From the NCBI GenBank assembly GCA_030522415.1, contig CM060104.1:15101729-15165728 (forward strand): DNA of 64,000 nucleotides, written 5' to 3'. Positions 20,916-32,920 of the stretch are shown piece after piece; within the stretch, counting starts at the first letter, position 1, and every line of letters begins with the position of its first letter. The position numbers and the translations under genes are program-made. This DNA comes from Channallabes apus (lineage: Eukaryota > Chordata > Actinopteri > Siluriformes > Clariidae). Below the pieces are notes generated by a model. That model searched no databases, was not told the origin of the DNA, and saw only the letters and a program-made list of their open reading frames with translations.

Positions 20916-23900
20916 GTGTGTTTGTCTGTCTGTCAGTTTGTGTGTGTTTGTCTGTCTGTCAGTTTGTGTGTGTTTGTCTGTCTGTTTGTGTGTCTGTCAG
21001 TCAGTCAGTTAGTCTGTCAGTCAGTCAGTTAGTCTGTCTGTCAGTTAGTCTGTCTGTCTGTGTGTGTGTGCTTTTAAAAAAAAATTTTTTTTTTTTAAAT
21101 GTCTGTCTCTGTTTGAGTGTGTGTGGGGCTGTCTCTTTCTCTCTGTCCGCTGTTCTGTTCTACAACACACAGATGTGTGTGAGATGGGCAGGGATGAACG
21201 TCAGTGACTAGTCTCACTCCTTATATCCATGGCATTAAAAGCTCAGCCAACTTCATATCACAGGCACATCTGCGTTCTCACACTTGGCCTGTTCTTTACA
21301 CATTATAACCACTGCACAAACCGCAAAGAGACACTTGGCGCTGCTGTAGTACAGATGGGTTTTCTAAGTTAATTATTGCACTTTTATTAGGCGTGATGTG
21401 TGTGGGTGTCTTTTTCAATCAATCATGGCTGATCCTCTGCAAAAGAACTGACGTTCTTTTTTCTTTTTTTTGCTGTTATTTTTCACTTTAGTATGAGGGG
21501 CATAATGCAGTGTACAGGGTTGGCAGGTCAGTAAAAATAGCAACAGCATACCTTCTAGATGCAGCACACCATGCAATAAACAACATGGGCAAGAAATTTT
21601 TTCGCTCCTTTAAGGGGTTGTATATAGTCTTAACTGCCAGTTCCTTCTAATGCAGTTACGAATGATTGATAAAAATACTTTCAAGAAAATAATTTTTAAA
21701 ACCCCAGTAGACAAGCTCATTCTATGTGCCCGGTGAAAACGTAAATAACATACTTTCTTTTGTCACATATCTATTGATTCTTTATTATAAAGAAGTCTCT
21801 GTAATTCTAGGCATATCAGCTGTTTAAGAATGGCTCAAAAATGAGTTTTATAATGGTGAAGTACAAATGAATTTTATGGTGGTTTTCCATGAATCCTTGC
21901 CTTGTGTTTCTTTCCAAGGTTGGTACAGTTTTATGGACTTTGGCACTGGTTTGGTAACAGTTGGTAGCTTTAATAGATCACTGTATAATATGCGTATGAA
22001 TGTGGGGGAAAGAACCTCAGCATTAGTCCAGGGCTGGCAAACAATAGTGCTTTTGGGTTTTGAGAAGCATAGCAAAACAGTTCACTTTGTGCATATATTA
22101 ATGGCGAAAGCAGGCTGGAATGTGTGAAGGGAACGTCCGGAGTGGTTATAATCATATTACAGGAGCCTGCAGCTAAAAAACACTGCAAAATTTCTACAGC
22201 TTGATTCTGTAGATATTTGTTTTGGTTTTTGGTGTTTGAGATTTTGGCTTAATCACAGTCAATGTGTGCTGTGTCACATCTGGAGGAGTAATTATAATAA
22301 ATCTGCCCTAACCAGATTTAGATATAAGGCATTTTATCTGACATTGAACCTTTGGTCATTACTCAGAGTCCCAACTACGTAGTACAAATATGAATAATAT
22401 GAGGGGTGTTCAAACCACAACTTTTCATTGTGCAGTGTAACACGTACAGAAATGAAACACAGACAGAAGAAAAAAACTACCTTTATTTCTCTATACAATT
22501 CCCTGCTACACTAATGTACTTATCCCAGCGTTTCACTAGTTACCCTGAGTGTAGAAAGTTTTCTCAGAATACACAAGCAATGATCAGACTGCCTGCTTCA
22601 TGTCGGAAATCCTGGCTTCCTAGGAACTCTTTAATGGCCCAAAAATATAGTAATGGGTTGTCGCGAGGTCGGGACTGTACGGGAGATGTGGCAAAAACTC
22701 CCAACCGAGTCCCTCCAATGTGTGCAAGTGGTGTTCATGGGTCAAGTTATCTATTGATCCGTAGAAGGATCAAGTACTGTCCTCCACTCGCTGAATGTTC
22801 ACAGGAAATGACTGCGATGAGCTCAGAGCCACCTTGGCCGGCATTGTCATTCATGGATATACAGTCTTCTTTAAAACGCTGACACCATTCAAATGTTTTA
22901 CTGCAGCTAAGAGTCTCAACTGTACTGTGCTTGAAGTCTTGGATTTACGCCTTAATACACAAGAGATTTCATCAAAGTCCTGATTTGCCTGATTTATGAA
23001 TGTATAGTTACAAAAAGGATATTTGAACTGTGTGGAATAAAGGCAAGAGTAAAGCCATGTATTCTTGTTTGACAAAATCTTGTGGCATCACGGTCATGAT
23101 ATCAGTGGGATATTATATTATACTGTCTATTCTGCAACTATTGATTAAAACATTGAGCAAATGCAGCAGCTTCTCTTTGGTAGTTGAAAGCACGGGTGAA
23201 GTAATCCAAATAATTTTTGGATGATGTCTGCATAGAGATCCACTGCATCATTTCACACTGACTGCTTTATTGGCCACATTAGACCTGCCATTTAAAAGTA
23301 CTCCCACAGCAGGCCTAGCTTTGGCTGGGCTGAAAGCAGACTTCTAATTGTTATATGAAGGGCTTTAAATTTTTTAACCAATTTTATTTACATTATCTTG
23401 TGCTTGGCATCAATATATTGTACTACCTTTTCTTCTTTTCTTTTGGTTTGTGTTTGGATAAATTCACACTGTGTTTTTGCTCTGTTGGTGTGCATACGTG
23501 TGTGGATATGTGCATGTACATTGGGCCAGTGGTGAAGTACTGAATCTATGTGTTAAAGAGCTAGAGAATGAGAAATTGAGAGAGAAAAAGGGAGTGAAGG
23601 GGGAGGTGTTTGGCCTGGCTGTTTGGAGCAGAGAAGAGAGTGAGTGGCTTATGAGATTTAGAGTTTCCTGTCCAGCTGTAGCACTGGCACATGCTGAAAG
23701 AAAGTGACTCAGACCATCACACAATACCTTACTTGTGCTGCAGCCAGGAGCTCAGGAATGCCACTCTCACTTTCATATGGCTGACAGGAGTTTGTTTTGG
23801 AATCAGACATATTATTCAACACACTCCAAGCAGCACATTCTTACCCTCCTGCTATCCATCTCACTTTCTGCAAATAGGATGGATCCTCCTCCACACCTAC

Positions 23901-24341
23901 TAAAAACTTTCAATCTAATTTCGAATTCATTCTGCTATGAGAGACAAGTAGTCATTTGTTGATTTATTTAATTTTTTTTAGCTTTGAAACTTGAATTTTA
24001 TTCAACTCATTTATTGACCACAGGATCAGTTTTCACACTCGCACACTTTTGTCATTACTGTCAGTAGGGATTGATTGGCTGGTCTTTCGGACTTCCTGAG
24101 GTGTTGTATAGTAAAAAAAAAAAAAAAAAAGAAGCCGGGGTGAGTGTGAAATGACTGGGTAGCACAAGGGCGTCAGACGAAAACAAAGCAAAAAAGATGA
24201 AATAGAAACTCCATATTGTGAATACAGACTCTGCAGAGGACATGTAAACGGCTCACACATTGTTTTCATTACTGTCTCCAAGTTAGTGAAAAGATTTTGA
24301 TTTTGACAGTTTTGAATTGTGTAATTGACATAGATGTAATG

Positions 24342-24414
<73 letters not shown>

Positions 24415-27400
24415 TTTTTTTTTTTTTTTTTTGAGAATCAGCTGGATGAATTTCAACTTGTGTAATTTCAAGTCTGATTCTAGTGCACACAATTTTGTGC
24501 AATGCTGAGAGAGGACAGGTGAATAATTGGCAGTAAATTATAAACTATTTTGAGATGCGTTATAAAACTGTTTCAGCACCTTTGTATCAGAGCTCATTAT
24601 TTTTAACTTGGGCATGAATGCTTTACTCCTGCAGGTTCTGGTGACAGGTCAGGTCGCCTTATTCGATGACCTCTACCTGGAAGAACAGCAGTCTGGTGAT
24701 TATTCAGTCTCGAATAATGATGATGAATTCAACTCTGGCTCAGGATCAGGTAAGCCAAACTTTTATATTTTAAAAAGTAAATAAAAAGGCTAAAAGATTG
24801 GAAGGTTACATTCATATCAATCAGTTTATCTGCACAATAATTATTTGTTAGTTAAGAAAAAATATATAAGAACCCCAGGGAAGACATGGGGTTTTTGTTA
24901 ATTTTATACATTCAGCCTTTTTTGTAGGTAATTATACAAGTGTATATAAGTGTTTTCCTAAACATTAGACGCCTACCATATGAATAATAATAAAAAAGTG
25001 AAGTTTCTACTTCATTAGAAAATTTTACTTTTGTGACATATATGTTCTTTCTGTGTGTGTGCAGTATATGATATAAGTATTATCCCCCCAAAATCCTCAA
25101 CATTTCAAAAAGCACATTGCTGTTAAACACATGGAGACTGTTTTTGTAAGCATCTAAATGAACATATTTGGTTATACAGTATATACAGTATATACTGCTC
25201 ATTACTATGCATTGTACACAAAAGGGCCATTTTTTTCAGTCTTGGGTGTAATGGCCAAGACAAGCTTCAGAGTGTGGTTACTTTAACACAGCTCATTAAC
25301 TTTGTAGCAGTCTGAAGGTACCAGTGTGACTTCGCAAGGCTGCTGTAAACAAAAGTGAAGCCTGTTGGCTCCTAGATCATGGCAGCAGTTTGATGAGAAC
25401 ACAGATGTTTCACCTGCGGTCAAACGCGGTCAGCCAAGACCACCATGCTCTTTCAGAAGACATCTGCTCCAAACATGATCCCTGCATTATTAATAGATCA
25501 GTCCTCCCACTTTTCAGCATAGTCAAACTCCACCTTACACCAACACTTGTTAGCCTTCATATGCACAAGCCTGATGTGCAGTAAATATATAGAGCAAAAT
25601 AGATCATAAGGCCAGTGGTGGTTCAGGGTAACTATTAACAGGGCGAGTAATTTCAATGCTATCAGAGACAATCTGCCGTGATTGATCCACATGCAAGGTC
25701 TTTATTTCTCAACTGCTCTAAGGTGCACCTACTGTATCTTGACTGATTCCAAATTCCTAACAAGTAAGGGCATAAAATATTTCATTATTCTTTACTTGCA
25801 TATGGAACAATAAAGGCTGTCTTATTCCTTTAAATAAGGAATTTTTGCTTCATCTTGTACAAATACAATATCGTAGTTAGATACAGCACATGTGCCCTGT
25901 TTATTACCTTCAGGCTTTATTGAAAGTGATGATGAAGATGTGCAGATAAGGGAAAAGACGCAAAACATAAAACCTACACAGCATTCCATCCAGACCAGCA
26001 GCCCAAGACTGGAGACCACTTCATTTTCTGTGCCAGACATATGGGTGGCCTCCACACATGCAGGACAGCAGGTCACAGAGGTAAAATGTTTTTTCAATGA
26101 AGACAGTCATTTAAAAAACGTTAGTACCCCTGCTTTTAATTCTGTGTCTTTTGTGTAAAACATCAATCAAAATCATCTGATCATAGTGGGTCTTAGCAAA
26201 TCCATCCTAAGATGAATAACAACGTATAAGGTTTCACTGCGACATTATTTATTGAAATAAACATTACATCAAAAAGAAGAAAAAACATTTTGGCAATACT
26301 AGGTACCCCCTAACTGCTTCCCCAGGATTTAAGAGTATAAGTGGTATCATTAGCAGGTGTACAGACCACAGAAGTTTTGGCAGTTTGCTAGTCTTGAGCA
26401 TTCAGGTGTGTGTTAACTTTTAAAACAATTTGGAGCTGAAAAATCTACAGTGAGAAAGATTCTTTACAAGTAAACGGCATTCAAGACAGCTGCTAGTCAT
26501 CCCAGGGGTGGATGTCCCAGTACATTTACACAAGGTCAGACCATACAGTGCAGAAAAAAAAGCAAGATAAATCTCAGATGCTACAGGCCTCACATATGTA
26601 AGGTGTAAAGTGTATTTGTAGGGAGTTAATGTCCATTGCCATGTTTGCTAAATGATCTGAAGCACACCAGTAAATCTACATCAGGATGACTATTAAATAA
26701 AAGAATCACAGTTTTGGAATGGCCTCGTCAAAGTCCAGACCTTAACCCAATTGAAATGCTGTGGTGGGACATGAGCTGTGTATATGTGAATGCCTAAAAA
26801 CCTCAAAAATTGAAGCAATGTTGTATAGAACAATCAACCAAAATTCCTCCACAGTGATGTGAGAGACTGATAAAGTCATACAGGAAACGATTACTTCCAA
26901 GTTATTACTACTAAAGGTGGATCTGCAAGCCATTGAATCTTGGGGTACTTGGTATTACCCATGATTTGTTTTTTTTGGCTGCATTTTTGTTAAAAGAATA
27001 AAGCATAGTGGAAAAAAAAGTTATGATGACTGTTTGAGGTTGTTTTTAAATAATAATGGGATTTATTCTGTATACATTGTTGTATTTTAATTTTTAGCAT
27101 TACTATCTTTTGTTTTGTCTTATACATACATTCTCTTCATCTGGGGTCTCTGAGATCTACATTTCATTGTACTACAATGACAATAAAATCTCTTGATCCT
27201 TATCTTATCATTAACTTTTCTAAAAACTTGGAATGCAGAACATTACTTTTTCTTGCAAGTACAAGACCTAGAGGAAACAAGGATTATTATTTTTTTATGC
27301 TATACACATTAGATGTAAAACTTCAGTGTTCAGCAACATAATTACTGGACTGCATTATCAAACTAAACTCATGTTTCATACCCATGTTACATGCTGCTGT

Positions 27401-27974
27401 TGGTCTGATTTTCTGCTTTTCGTTTTTATTTCTCCTTCAATCCCTGGGTCCTCCACACACATTTTTTTTCCCTGTCAGAAGGAAAATCCCCAGGACAGTG
27501 ACTTGGCTACCAGCACGAGTATGTCTCCACAACTGGGGTCGGATTCTGACAAGCAAAATGAATTGCAATCGGAATACCTGACAGAAGTTTTGGCAGGTAT
27601 GTTCAGATTAGAATAATTTTTCAGATCTTTTTCTGCCATGCAAAATTTAGGCAATTATTATTTTTTATCTGTGTATGCTTGCAATCTTTACAAATCATAA
27701 ATGTAACATGTTTAAATCCACCAGCCTTGTACATGTACAGTAAAACTTATGTTTCACTGATTTTTATATTGCCCTGTGTCACTCAACCGGTTTTCTCCTT
27801 TTATCCATAGCTGTTATAGCTGGAGGTGTGATTGGCTTCCTGTTTGCAATCTTCCTAATTCTCCTATTGGTGTACCGCATGAGGAAGAAGGATGAAGGCA
27901 GCTATGATCTGGGAGAGCGCAAACTACCAAATACAGCTTATCAGAAAGCCCCAGCCAAGGAGTTTTATGCCTAA
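15202..27974 (+). CDS. sdc2: sdc2 gene, syndecan-2 (5 coding exons)
   Basis: Encodes the cell-surface heparan-sulfate proteoglycan syndecan-2. Coding exons: 15202-15258, 24635-24749, 25914-26080, 27479-27596 and 27811-27974 (621 nt, 206 residues; mammalian SDC2 is about 200). All joins are in frame. It has a hydrophobic signal peptide (residues 1-19) and Ser-Gly attachment sites at residues 39-40 and the SGSGSG at 53-58, each near acidic residues. The ectodomain is Thr/Ser/Pro-rich and poorly conserved. The membrane helix spans ~154-174. The cytoplasmic part has C1 ([12 protein letters not shown]), a variable region and C2 (EFYA, a PDZ ligand). The helix and C1 are nearly identical to tetrapod SDC2, and the variable region [16 protein letters not shown] is of the SDC2 type, not SDC4. 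Intron 1 is 9.4 kb, as is usual for syndecans. Confidence 0.95.
17388..17460 (-). mobile_element. LINE 3' tail with GATA repeats
   Basis: (GATA)n plus TACTTTATTCATCCCCATGG, the reverse of the usual 3' end of fish CR1/L2/Rex-type elements, in sdc2 intron 1. Confidence 0.5.
19774..19820. repeat. (CA)n microsatellite
   Basis: About 23 CA units in sdc2 intron 1. Confidence 0.97.
20130..21070. repeat. Compound TG / TCTG / TCAG satellite
   Basis: In sdc2 intron 1. It starts with (TG)~40 (20202-20282), then ~30-bp units TCAGTTTGTGTGTGTTTGTC + TCTCTGTCTG (20330-20470), then long interspersed (TCTG)n and (TCAG)n arrays to 21065. It is pyrimidine-biased and free of the other transposons. Its open frames are artefacts of the repeat. 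Confidence 0.95.
22391..22990 (-). mobile_element. Mariner-like relic in sdc2 intron 1
   Basis: The minus strand encodes [12 protein letters not shown] near 22680, the mariner motif around the second catalytic Asp, in decayed frames. A related copy lies at 49288-49870. Confidence 0.65.
24346..24432. repeat. (AT)n plus poly-T
   Basis: About 33 AT units followed by ~19 T, ~200 bp before sdc2 exon 2. Confidence 0.95.
24635..24749 (+). CDS. sdc2: sdc2 coding exon 2 (glycosaminoglycan attachment)
   Basis: The acceptor CTGCAG ends at 24634 and the donor GTAAGC begins at 24750. It encodes residues 20-57. It contains EEQQSGDY and, running into exon 3, NSGSGSG followed by acidic residues, the arrangement used for heparan-sulfate addition. 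Confidence 0.92.
25914..26080 (+). CDS. sdc2: sdc2 coding exon 3 (ectodomain)
   Basis: The acceptor CTTCAG ends at 25913 and the donor GTAAAA begins at 26081. It encodes [10 protein letters not shown] and then a Thr/Ser-rich spacer (residues 58-113). Low conservation is normal for this part. Confidence 0.85.
26270..27030 (+). mobile_element. Decayed Tc1-like relic in sdc2 intron 3
   Basis: Plus-strand sequence near 26716-26780 encodes [18 protein letters not shown], the catalytic-Glu motif of Tc1 transposases. The flanks contain related ...GGTACC/GGGGTACTTGG end sequences. The boundaries are approximate and the interior is deleted. Confidence 0.6.
27479..27596 (+). CDS. sdc2: sdc2 coding exon 4 (juxtamembrane ectodomain)
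   Basis: The acceptor TGTCAG ends at 27478 and the donor GTATGT begins at 27597. It encodes residues 114-152, ending ...LTEVLA before the membrane helix, matching the TEVLA seen in SDC2. Confidence 0.88.
27811..27974 (+). CDS. sdc2: sdc2 coding exon 5 (TM and cytoplasmic tail)
   Basis: The acceptor CATAG ends at 27810 and the stop TAA is at 27972-27974. It encodes the helix [20 protein letters not shown], then [18 protein letters not shown] and the terminal EFYA. This exon alone identifies the gene as syndecan-2. Confidence 0.97.
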
Positions 27975-29645
27975 ATCAGCGATTACACTCAATATTAACT
28001 TCCTTTTGACACATGACAAACATGTCCTCAGTCATCAAAAACACAAGCTGGAATTATAAAAGACTGGGGAGATTTTTATTGGGACCTTATTTAATAACAA
28101 AGATACAGTATTTTTGCTTCATAAAGGCAATCAGATATGTTTTTATTATGGATCATGACTTATTTCTCATGATTTTTTTTTTTAATTGTTGGAGAAAATA
28201 ATGTAATATGAAACAGTAAATGTCAAGATTTATTTCATCCATAGACTACTTTGTGACTACAGAGGTACATATTTGTATTTTTAAAAAATGTAAAAGATCT
28301 GAAATGTGGATTGTAAATGTACTTTATTCTTGATTCCATAATAATGATCCTAACCATATTTTAGCATCTCAGTCTTAATGTAGGTACTATACAAAGTTGA
28401 TTTTTATAAAGCAATCTCTCGTTTAAACATTTCACTTTTTGGGCTTGTAAATATTTTGTCAAGTCAGTATCAAAGTATGGGGAAACAGTTTTTCAAAATG
28501 TCTTATTTGTTCTGATTTTTTTAAAAATATATCAAGCCAAGAACAAATCCTGCTCTCGCTCGCGCTCTCTTTTTTTTTTTTTTTTTTTTTTTTTTGTCAT
28601 CTGAATCCATGACTGCCATAGTAGTAACTGAATTTTCCTCTTTAAACAGTCTGGGTCTTAATTTTTTCCCTGCCAATTTAAAATGTGCATATAATGAATG
28701 ACACTCTCATTTCTGGCTCAAATATATGGAGTTATTTGCTTAAACCACTTCCTTCATGACTCCAGCAGCACATGAATGCATAAATGTTCACAATGAGCCC
28801 TTATTTTTCCATGTCCATGGTCATCAGAGGTATATGTTTGGGAGCCTGAAAAGATTTTGCTTTTGAGAATTAGTCTGCAGAGCTACAGTAACCACACGTT
28901 ATTCTCCAGTTTGAGGTTTGTATTTGTGTAAGTGTAGGTTGTTTACATGATTTAGTCAGATTTGGTAATAAATTCTAATGGCGAAATTACAGCTTCTGAA
29001 AAGCATTACTGTAAATGTTGATGCAGAGAGCTGTTTGGGTGCAAATTGTTTAATGATTAAAATTCCTTTATGCTAGACTGATTAAACTGACAACATCCAT
29101 GTGTTATCAAAATGATGAGTGACAACCAAAAAAGAGATTTCAAGCATAAGTGCACTTGATTTACATGTTTTGGGTTTTTACACAATCTGTGCTCACTGAT
29201 GCTATTTTACACATTTTAAATGCTGAACCCTTGATTCCTGTTGAGTATTAATAGATGTCATCATTTTCCAAACCCTGTTATCATGATGACTATTACACAT
29301 TGATGTTATTTTTCCTTGTCCTATTTCCTTTTAGCTTACTTTCCTTTAAAGATATGGCTGTTTGAGGCAGTGATTTATTTGTGTGTTAATATACAATAAT
29401 TTATAGAATATAATTTATATTCGACATATTAAATGTAATATGTTACATATAAAACAATCTAGCAAAATGTATATTCATGTTTAAATGCCCTTGAAGTGCC
29501 TACTGTTTTGAAAGATGCCATGTTGGGGCATTTGAGGATATTTGAACAACAAAATGAAGGACAGTGTTTCATAAGCACGGCTAATAATGAAATGATTTTG
29601 GTGTTATAAGAACAGTGTTGTAATAAACACTACTGAATACAAATG
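27975..29645 (+). other. sdc2 3' UTR (predicted)
   Basis: About 1.67 kb of AT-rich sequence without coding potential or clear repeats, apart from a CT-rich/poly-T tract at 28560-28596. It ends with AATAAA at 29622-29627 followed by a TGTT-rich stretch. Long 3' UTRs are usual for syndecans. An earlier AATAAA near 28968 could give a shorter form. Confidence 0.5.
29622..29627 (+). terminator. Candidate sdc2 poly(A) signal
   Basis: AATAAA followed within ~25 bp by a G/T-rich stretch (TGTTCTCAGGCTGTGG). Confidence 0.5.
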
Positions 29646-30002
29646 TTCTCAGGCTGTGGATATTAGCTTTTGTTTTTAAAATAGTGGCTTTCCGATATAA
29701 ACCATAATTTTTCCACTCCGATGTGTGTTTTGGCTACAGGGGACAATAACTTAAAATGTTATCAGAACTAGGCTTAATCACAGCTGAATATTGCCCTTGG
29801 ATGTTAATTCCAAGCAAACATGGTGAGTGACCCAAGCAGAGGAGATGAGTTTGGGTTTACTCTAGTATTAAATGCTATAAATAAATGCTACAGTTCATGT
29901 AACATATTTTGCATATACATTTGTTTAATGATCAATTTATTCAGTCACTGATCAGTTACTCCTTTATTCTAATCATGGTCCTAATGACTTTAGAAAATAT
30001 CA

Positions 30003-30178
30003 TGGGAACATGAAACTTATCAAGATTCAAGATTCTTTATTTGTCACATGCATAGTTATACAAGTACAACACGCAGTGAAATGTATCCTGAACCGCTCCT
30101 ACTTTGTGCAAATAACAAGAAACAAAAGAAATAATCTATAAATAGAAATAGAAATAGAAATAAAAAAAAAAAAAAAAA
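30003..30178 (-). mobile_element. L2-type LINE 3' tail
   Basis: Contains TTCTTTATTTGTCACATGCA and CAGTGAAATG..., resembling the tail of the nearby LINE (30640-30690), followed by a GAAATA/poly-A run at 30143-30179. Confidence 0.5.
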
Positions 30179-30454
30179 ACTTATGGCAGGAAACTTTTTG
30201 AGACGCCAATCTATCACAGGATAACTCAATCACACACACACAAAAACCTACAAGCAATTTATCGGTGACAATTCACATACAGTACCTGCTTTTTTTTTTT
30301 TTTTTAATAGGAGGAAACCAAGAGGAAATCTTGAACAAACTTCTTCATGAAGTTTCATGGATACGATAGTGAAAATATTTTCAGGAGTGAACAAAGTTAA
30401 ATGGTCATACAATTAAAATATATTTATTATGTATTATATGTCTAAACATTTAAA

Positions 30455-30620
30455 CAAGGGTGCGCATTGGTTGGCTTAGTGGTTAGCACTGTGGCCTCAC
30501 ACCTCCAAAATCCAGGTTCAATTAGTGTCTGTGTGCAGTGCAAAAATGTTCTCACCATGCTTGTTGGGTTTAGATTAGATTAGACTAATTGCAGTTCCCA
30601 AATTGCATGTACTGTAGTGT
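30455..30620 (+). repeat. SINE-like repeat with tRNA-like promoter boxes
   Basis: GGTTGGCTTAGTGGTTAGCA resembles a pol III A box (TGGCTTAGTGG) and GGTTCAATTAG a degraded B box, 35-40 bp apart. This is the head of the family also seen at 42040. Confidence 0.55.
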
Positions 30621-30629
30621 GTTAATTTA

Positions 30630-32300
30630 AATTTTAGTTGTCACAGACACAGTCATACACAGAAGGATATGCAGTGAAATGCTTATATGACCGCCAGTGA
30701 CCTTAAAAAAGAAAATTTATAGATTTATAAAGTTTATAGATAAGAAATAAATATGAATTAAAAAGAAATACGATAGAAAATAAATTTAACTAAGATAAAA
30801 ATAGAAATATACTTAACAAATAAGAACATTCAAAATATAGCAAAATATAGAGGAAAAAATATTAATTTGTAATGATTTCAAAATTTGGTGTAAAAAAAAA
30901 AAAAAGAAGTCTGAGGGTGTGCAAATAAGCATAAAAAGTGTCTTATTAAAGTGTCTTGTGCAATGGTCCAGAAATGAAAATATAAATATATAAGTGTAGG
31001 TGTACATGAATGTGTCCATAGTGTCCATCAATGTCCAGTCAATTTTGGATGTTAAAAAGATGTTATTAGTTCTGCATGGTGGTGTGGATGAGAGACCTTA
31101 TCGCCTGCGGGAAGAAGCTCCTCTTCAGTCTCTTTGTGTTGGCCTTCAGGGAGTGGAATCGCTTTCCAGACCTCAACAGCGTGAACAGTCCATTGTTGGG
31201 ATGGTTGAGGTCCTTCACGATCTTCCTGGCCTTGGTACAGCACCGCTTGCTGTAGATTGAGTGCAGGTCAGGGAGCTTGGTGCGGAAGATGCGCTCAGCT
31301 GATCGCAACTCCCTCTGTAGAGCTTGTCTGTCCTTCATGGTGCTGTTTCCAAACCAGGTCGTGATGTTTCCCGTCAGGATGCTCTCTATGGTGCAGGAGT
31401 AGAAATTCCTGAGCACCTTAGAGGGCAGTCTGAAGTCTCTCAAGTGTCTGAGGTGGTAGAGACGCTGCCGGGCCTTTTTCACCACAGTGTTTATGTGACA
31501 GGACCACGACAGGTCCTGCGTGATGTGAACACCGAGGTATCTGAAGCTGTACACTCTCTCCACTGGGCTCCTGTTAATGACGGGGGTCTGGTAGTTCCTC
31601 TCCTGCTTTTTACTGAAGTCCACTATCAGCTCCCTTGTCATGCTGATGTTCAGGAGGAGATTGTTCCTCTAGCACCAGTTCTCCAGATTTCCAATCTCCT
31701 CTAGGTAGGCCATCTCGGCGTTGTTGTGAACAGGCCGACCACGACAGTGTCGTCAGCAAACTTGATGACGGCATGGAGTTGGTAGTGGCCTCGCAGTCGT
31801 AAGTGTACAAGAGTACAGCAGGGGGCTCAGAACACAACCCTGGGGGGCTCCAGTGCTGAGAGTGAGGGAGGCTGAGACAGGTCTGCCCATCCTTACTACC
31901 TGTGGTCTGCCAGTTAGGAAGTTGGAGATCCACTGACACATAGATGAGCTGAGTCCCAGGTGCTCCAGCTTGGTGGTGGGTGTGGAGGGAATTAGGGTAT
32001 TAAATGCTGAGCTGTAGTTGATGAAGAGCATTTTAACATAATTCCCTCTCTGAGTGACGAGGAGAGCAAGTGATGTGTGGAGGAGATGAGAGATTGCATC
32101 GTCTGTGGAGCGGTTTGGGCAGTATGCAAACTGTAGTGTGTCCAGTGTGTCGGGTATTGAAGAAATGATGAAGTCTCTGACCAGGCGCTCAAAGCACTTC
32201 ATCACTACTGAGGTGAGGGTTACAGGGCGATAATCATTGAGAAAAGCAGGATGGGGTTTCTTCGGGACAGGAACAATGATGGACAATGCGAGTGTGTGTA
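30630..32300 (-). mobile_element. L2/CR1-group LINE fragment
   Basis: 5'-truncated non-LTR retrotransposon between sdc2 and cpq, read right to left. The reverse transcriptase starts near 32290 (NDYRPVTLTSVVMKCFERLV) and runs through FADD (~31750) to the C-terminal region (RYLGVHITQDLSWSCH; ...FFPQAIRSL, ending ~31066). The 3' tail is at ~30630-31060. Confidence 0.88.
31066..32286 (-). pseudogene. LINE reverse transcriptase, frameshifted
   Basis: At least two frame changes (around 31750-31800 and 31640) break one polypeptide. The box normally written LFIDYSSAFN reads LFINYSSAFN, so a catalytic Asp is lost. The FADD box is intact. Not functional. Confidence 0.85.
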
Positions 32301-32343
32301 CAGTATGTTTGTGCTCTCGATTAGTACCCGCCTCAGGTCCTAA

Positions 32344-32920
32344 TGCCTCTTTTCCACTGCATAGAACGACACGACACGGTTCAGTTCAACTCACTTCGGT
32401 TCGGCGCAGTTTGGCTCGGTTTGTGCTTCCACTGCAGTGTGGAATTACACTGCATGGGCGGGATTACTCACGCGCGCGGCGCCGCTACTGCCGTGATGTC
32501 ATCGTAAACGCGCCACAAACAAACACACAACAATGGAGCATATCGACGGCATGGTGTTCTTCATTCTCGGCATGTGGATGTTTTAACAGCGAGACGAAGG
32601 AGTTTGTTTCAAAAGAGGCCGACGGTTAATACAAAAAGGTGCGTGCGATCCTTCTCTGGCTGTTCTAAATATATCGGTTCTGTTGTGTCTCGTGTCGCAA
32701 GTTCGGTGACACAGTAATGACGATTTTCTCCGGCTAATCAGTGACCAGCCGTGTTTACACGTCACGTTTTGGTAACGGTTCGGCGCGCTTGGAACCTCGG
32801 CTGAGGTGGTACTAAAAAAAGGACCAGGTACTACAGTATGTACTGTTCCCAGTAGAAAACCCCCCAAAAGTGAGTAGAACTGAACCGTGTCGTGTCGTAC
32901 TATGCAGTGGAAAAGCGCCA
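32344..32920. mobile_element. Harbinger-like MITE
   Basis: 577 bp with inverted ends TGCCTCTTTTCCACTGCATA / ...TATGCAGTGGAAAAGCGCCA and the 3-bp duplication TAA (32341-32343, 32921-32923) typical of PIF/Harbinger. The inner inverted part includes CGACACGACACGGTTCAGTT. It is GC-richer than its surroundings. It is inserted in a SINE-like repeat copy that continues on both sides. Confidence 0.88.

Larger units (their letters stand above)
15259..24634. other. sdc2 intron 1
   Basis: 9.4 kb. It holds a LINE tail (17388), (CA)n, the compound satellite, the mariner relic (22391) and (AT)n. The stretches 15400-17380 and 17460-19770 have no recognisable repeats and could hold conserved regulatory sequence, which cannot be judged from one genome. 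Confidence 0.6.

Noticed and set aside
20300..21060. Regular ~30-bp units resembling a CRISPR array
   Set aside because: The units are low-complexity TCTG/TCAG repeats without unique spacers in a vertebrate intron.
20079..21211. Overlapping open frames of up to 171 codons rich in Cys, Val, Ser and Leu
   Set aside because: They arise from the (TG)n / (TCTG)n satellite lacking stop codons in several frames. There is no splice context or protein similarity.
22406..22882. 158-codon plus-strand frame
   Set aside because: It is the antisense of the mariner relic, whose minus strand has the PYSPDLA motif.
30470..30525. Possible tRNA gene from the A-box and B-box-like motifs
   Set aside because: The B box is degraded, no cloverleaf was evident, and the same sequence recurs as a dispersed repeat head.
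31324..31704. 126-codon plus-strand frame
   Set aside because: Antisense of the LINE reverse transcriptase C-terminal region.
32237..32629. 130-codon plus-strand frame and its minus-strand partners
   Set aside because: They run across the LINE/SINE-like/Harbinger borders, so they cannot be a real protein.
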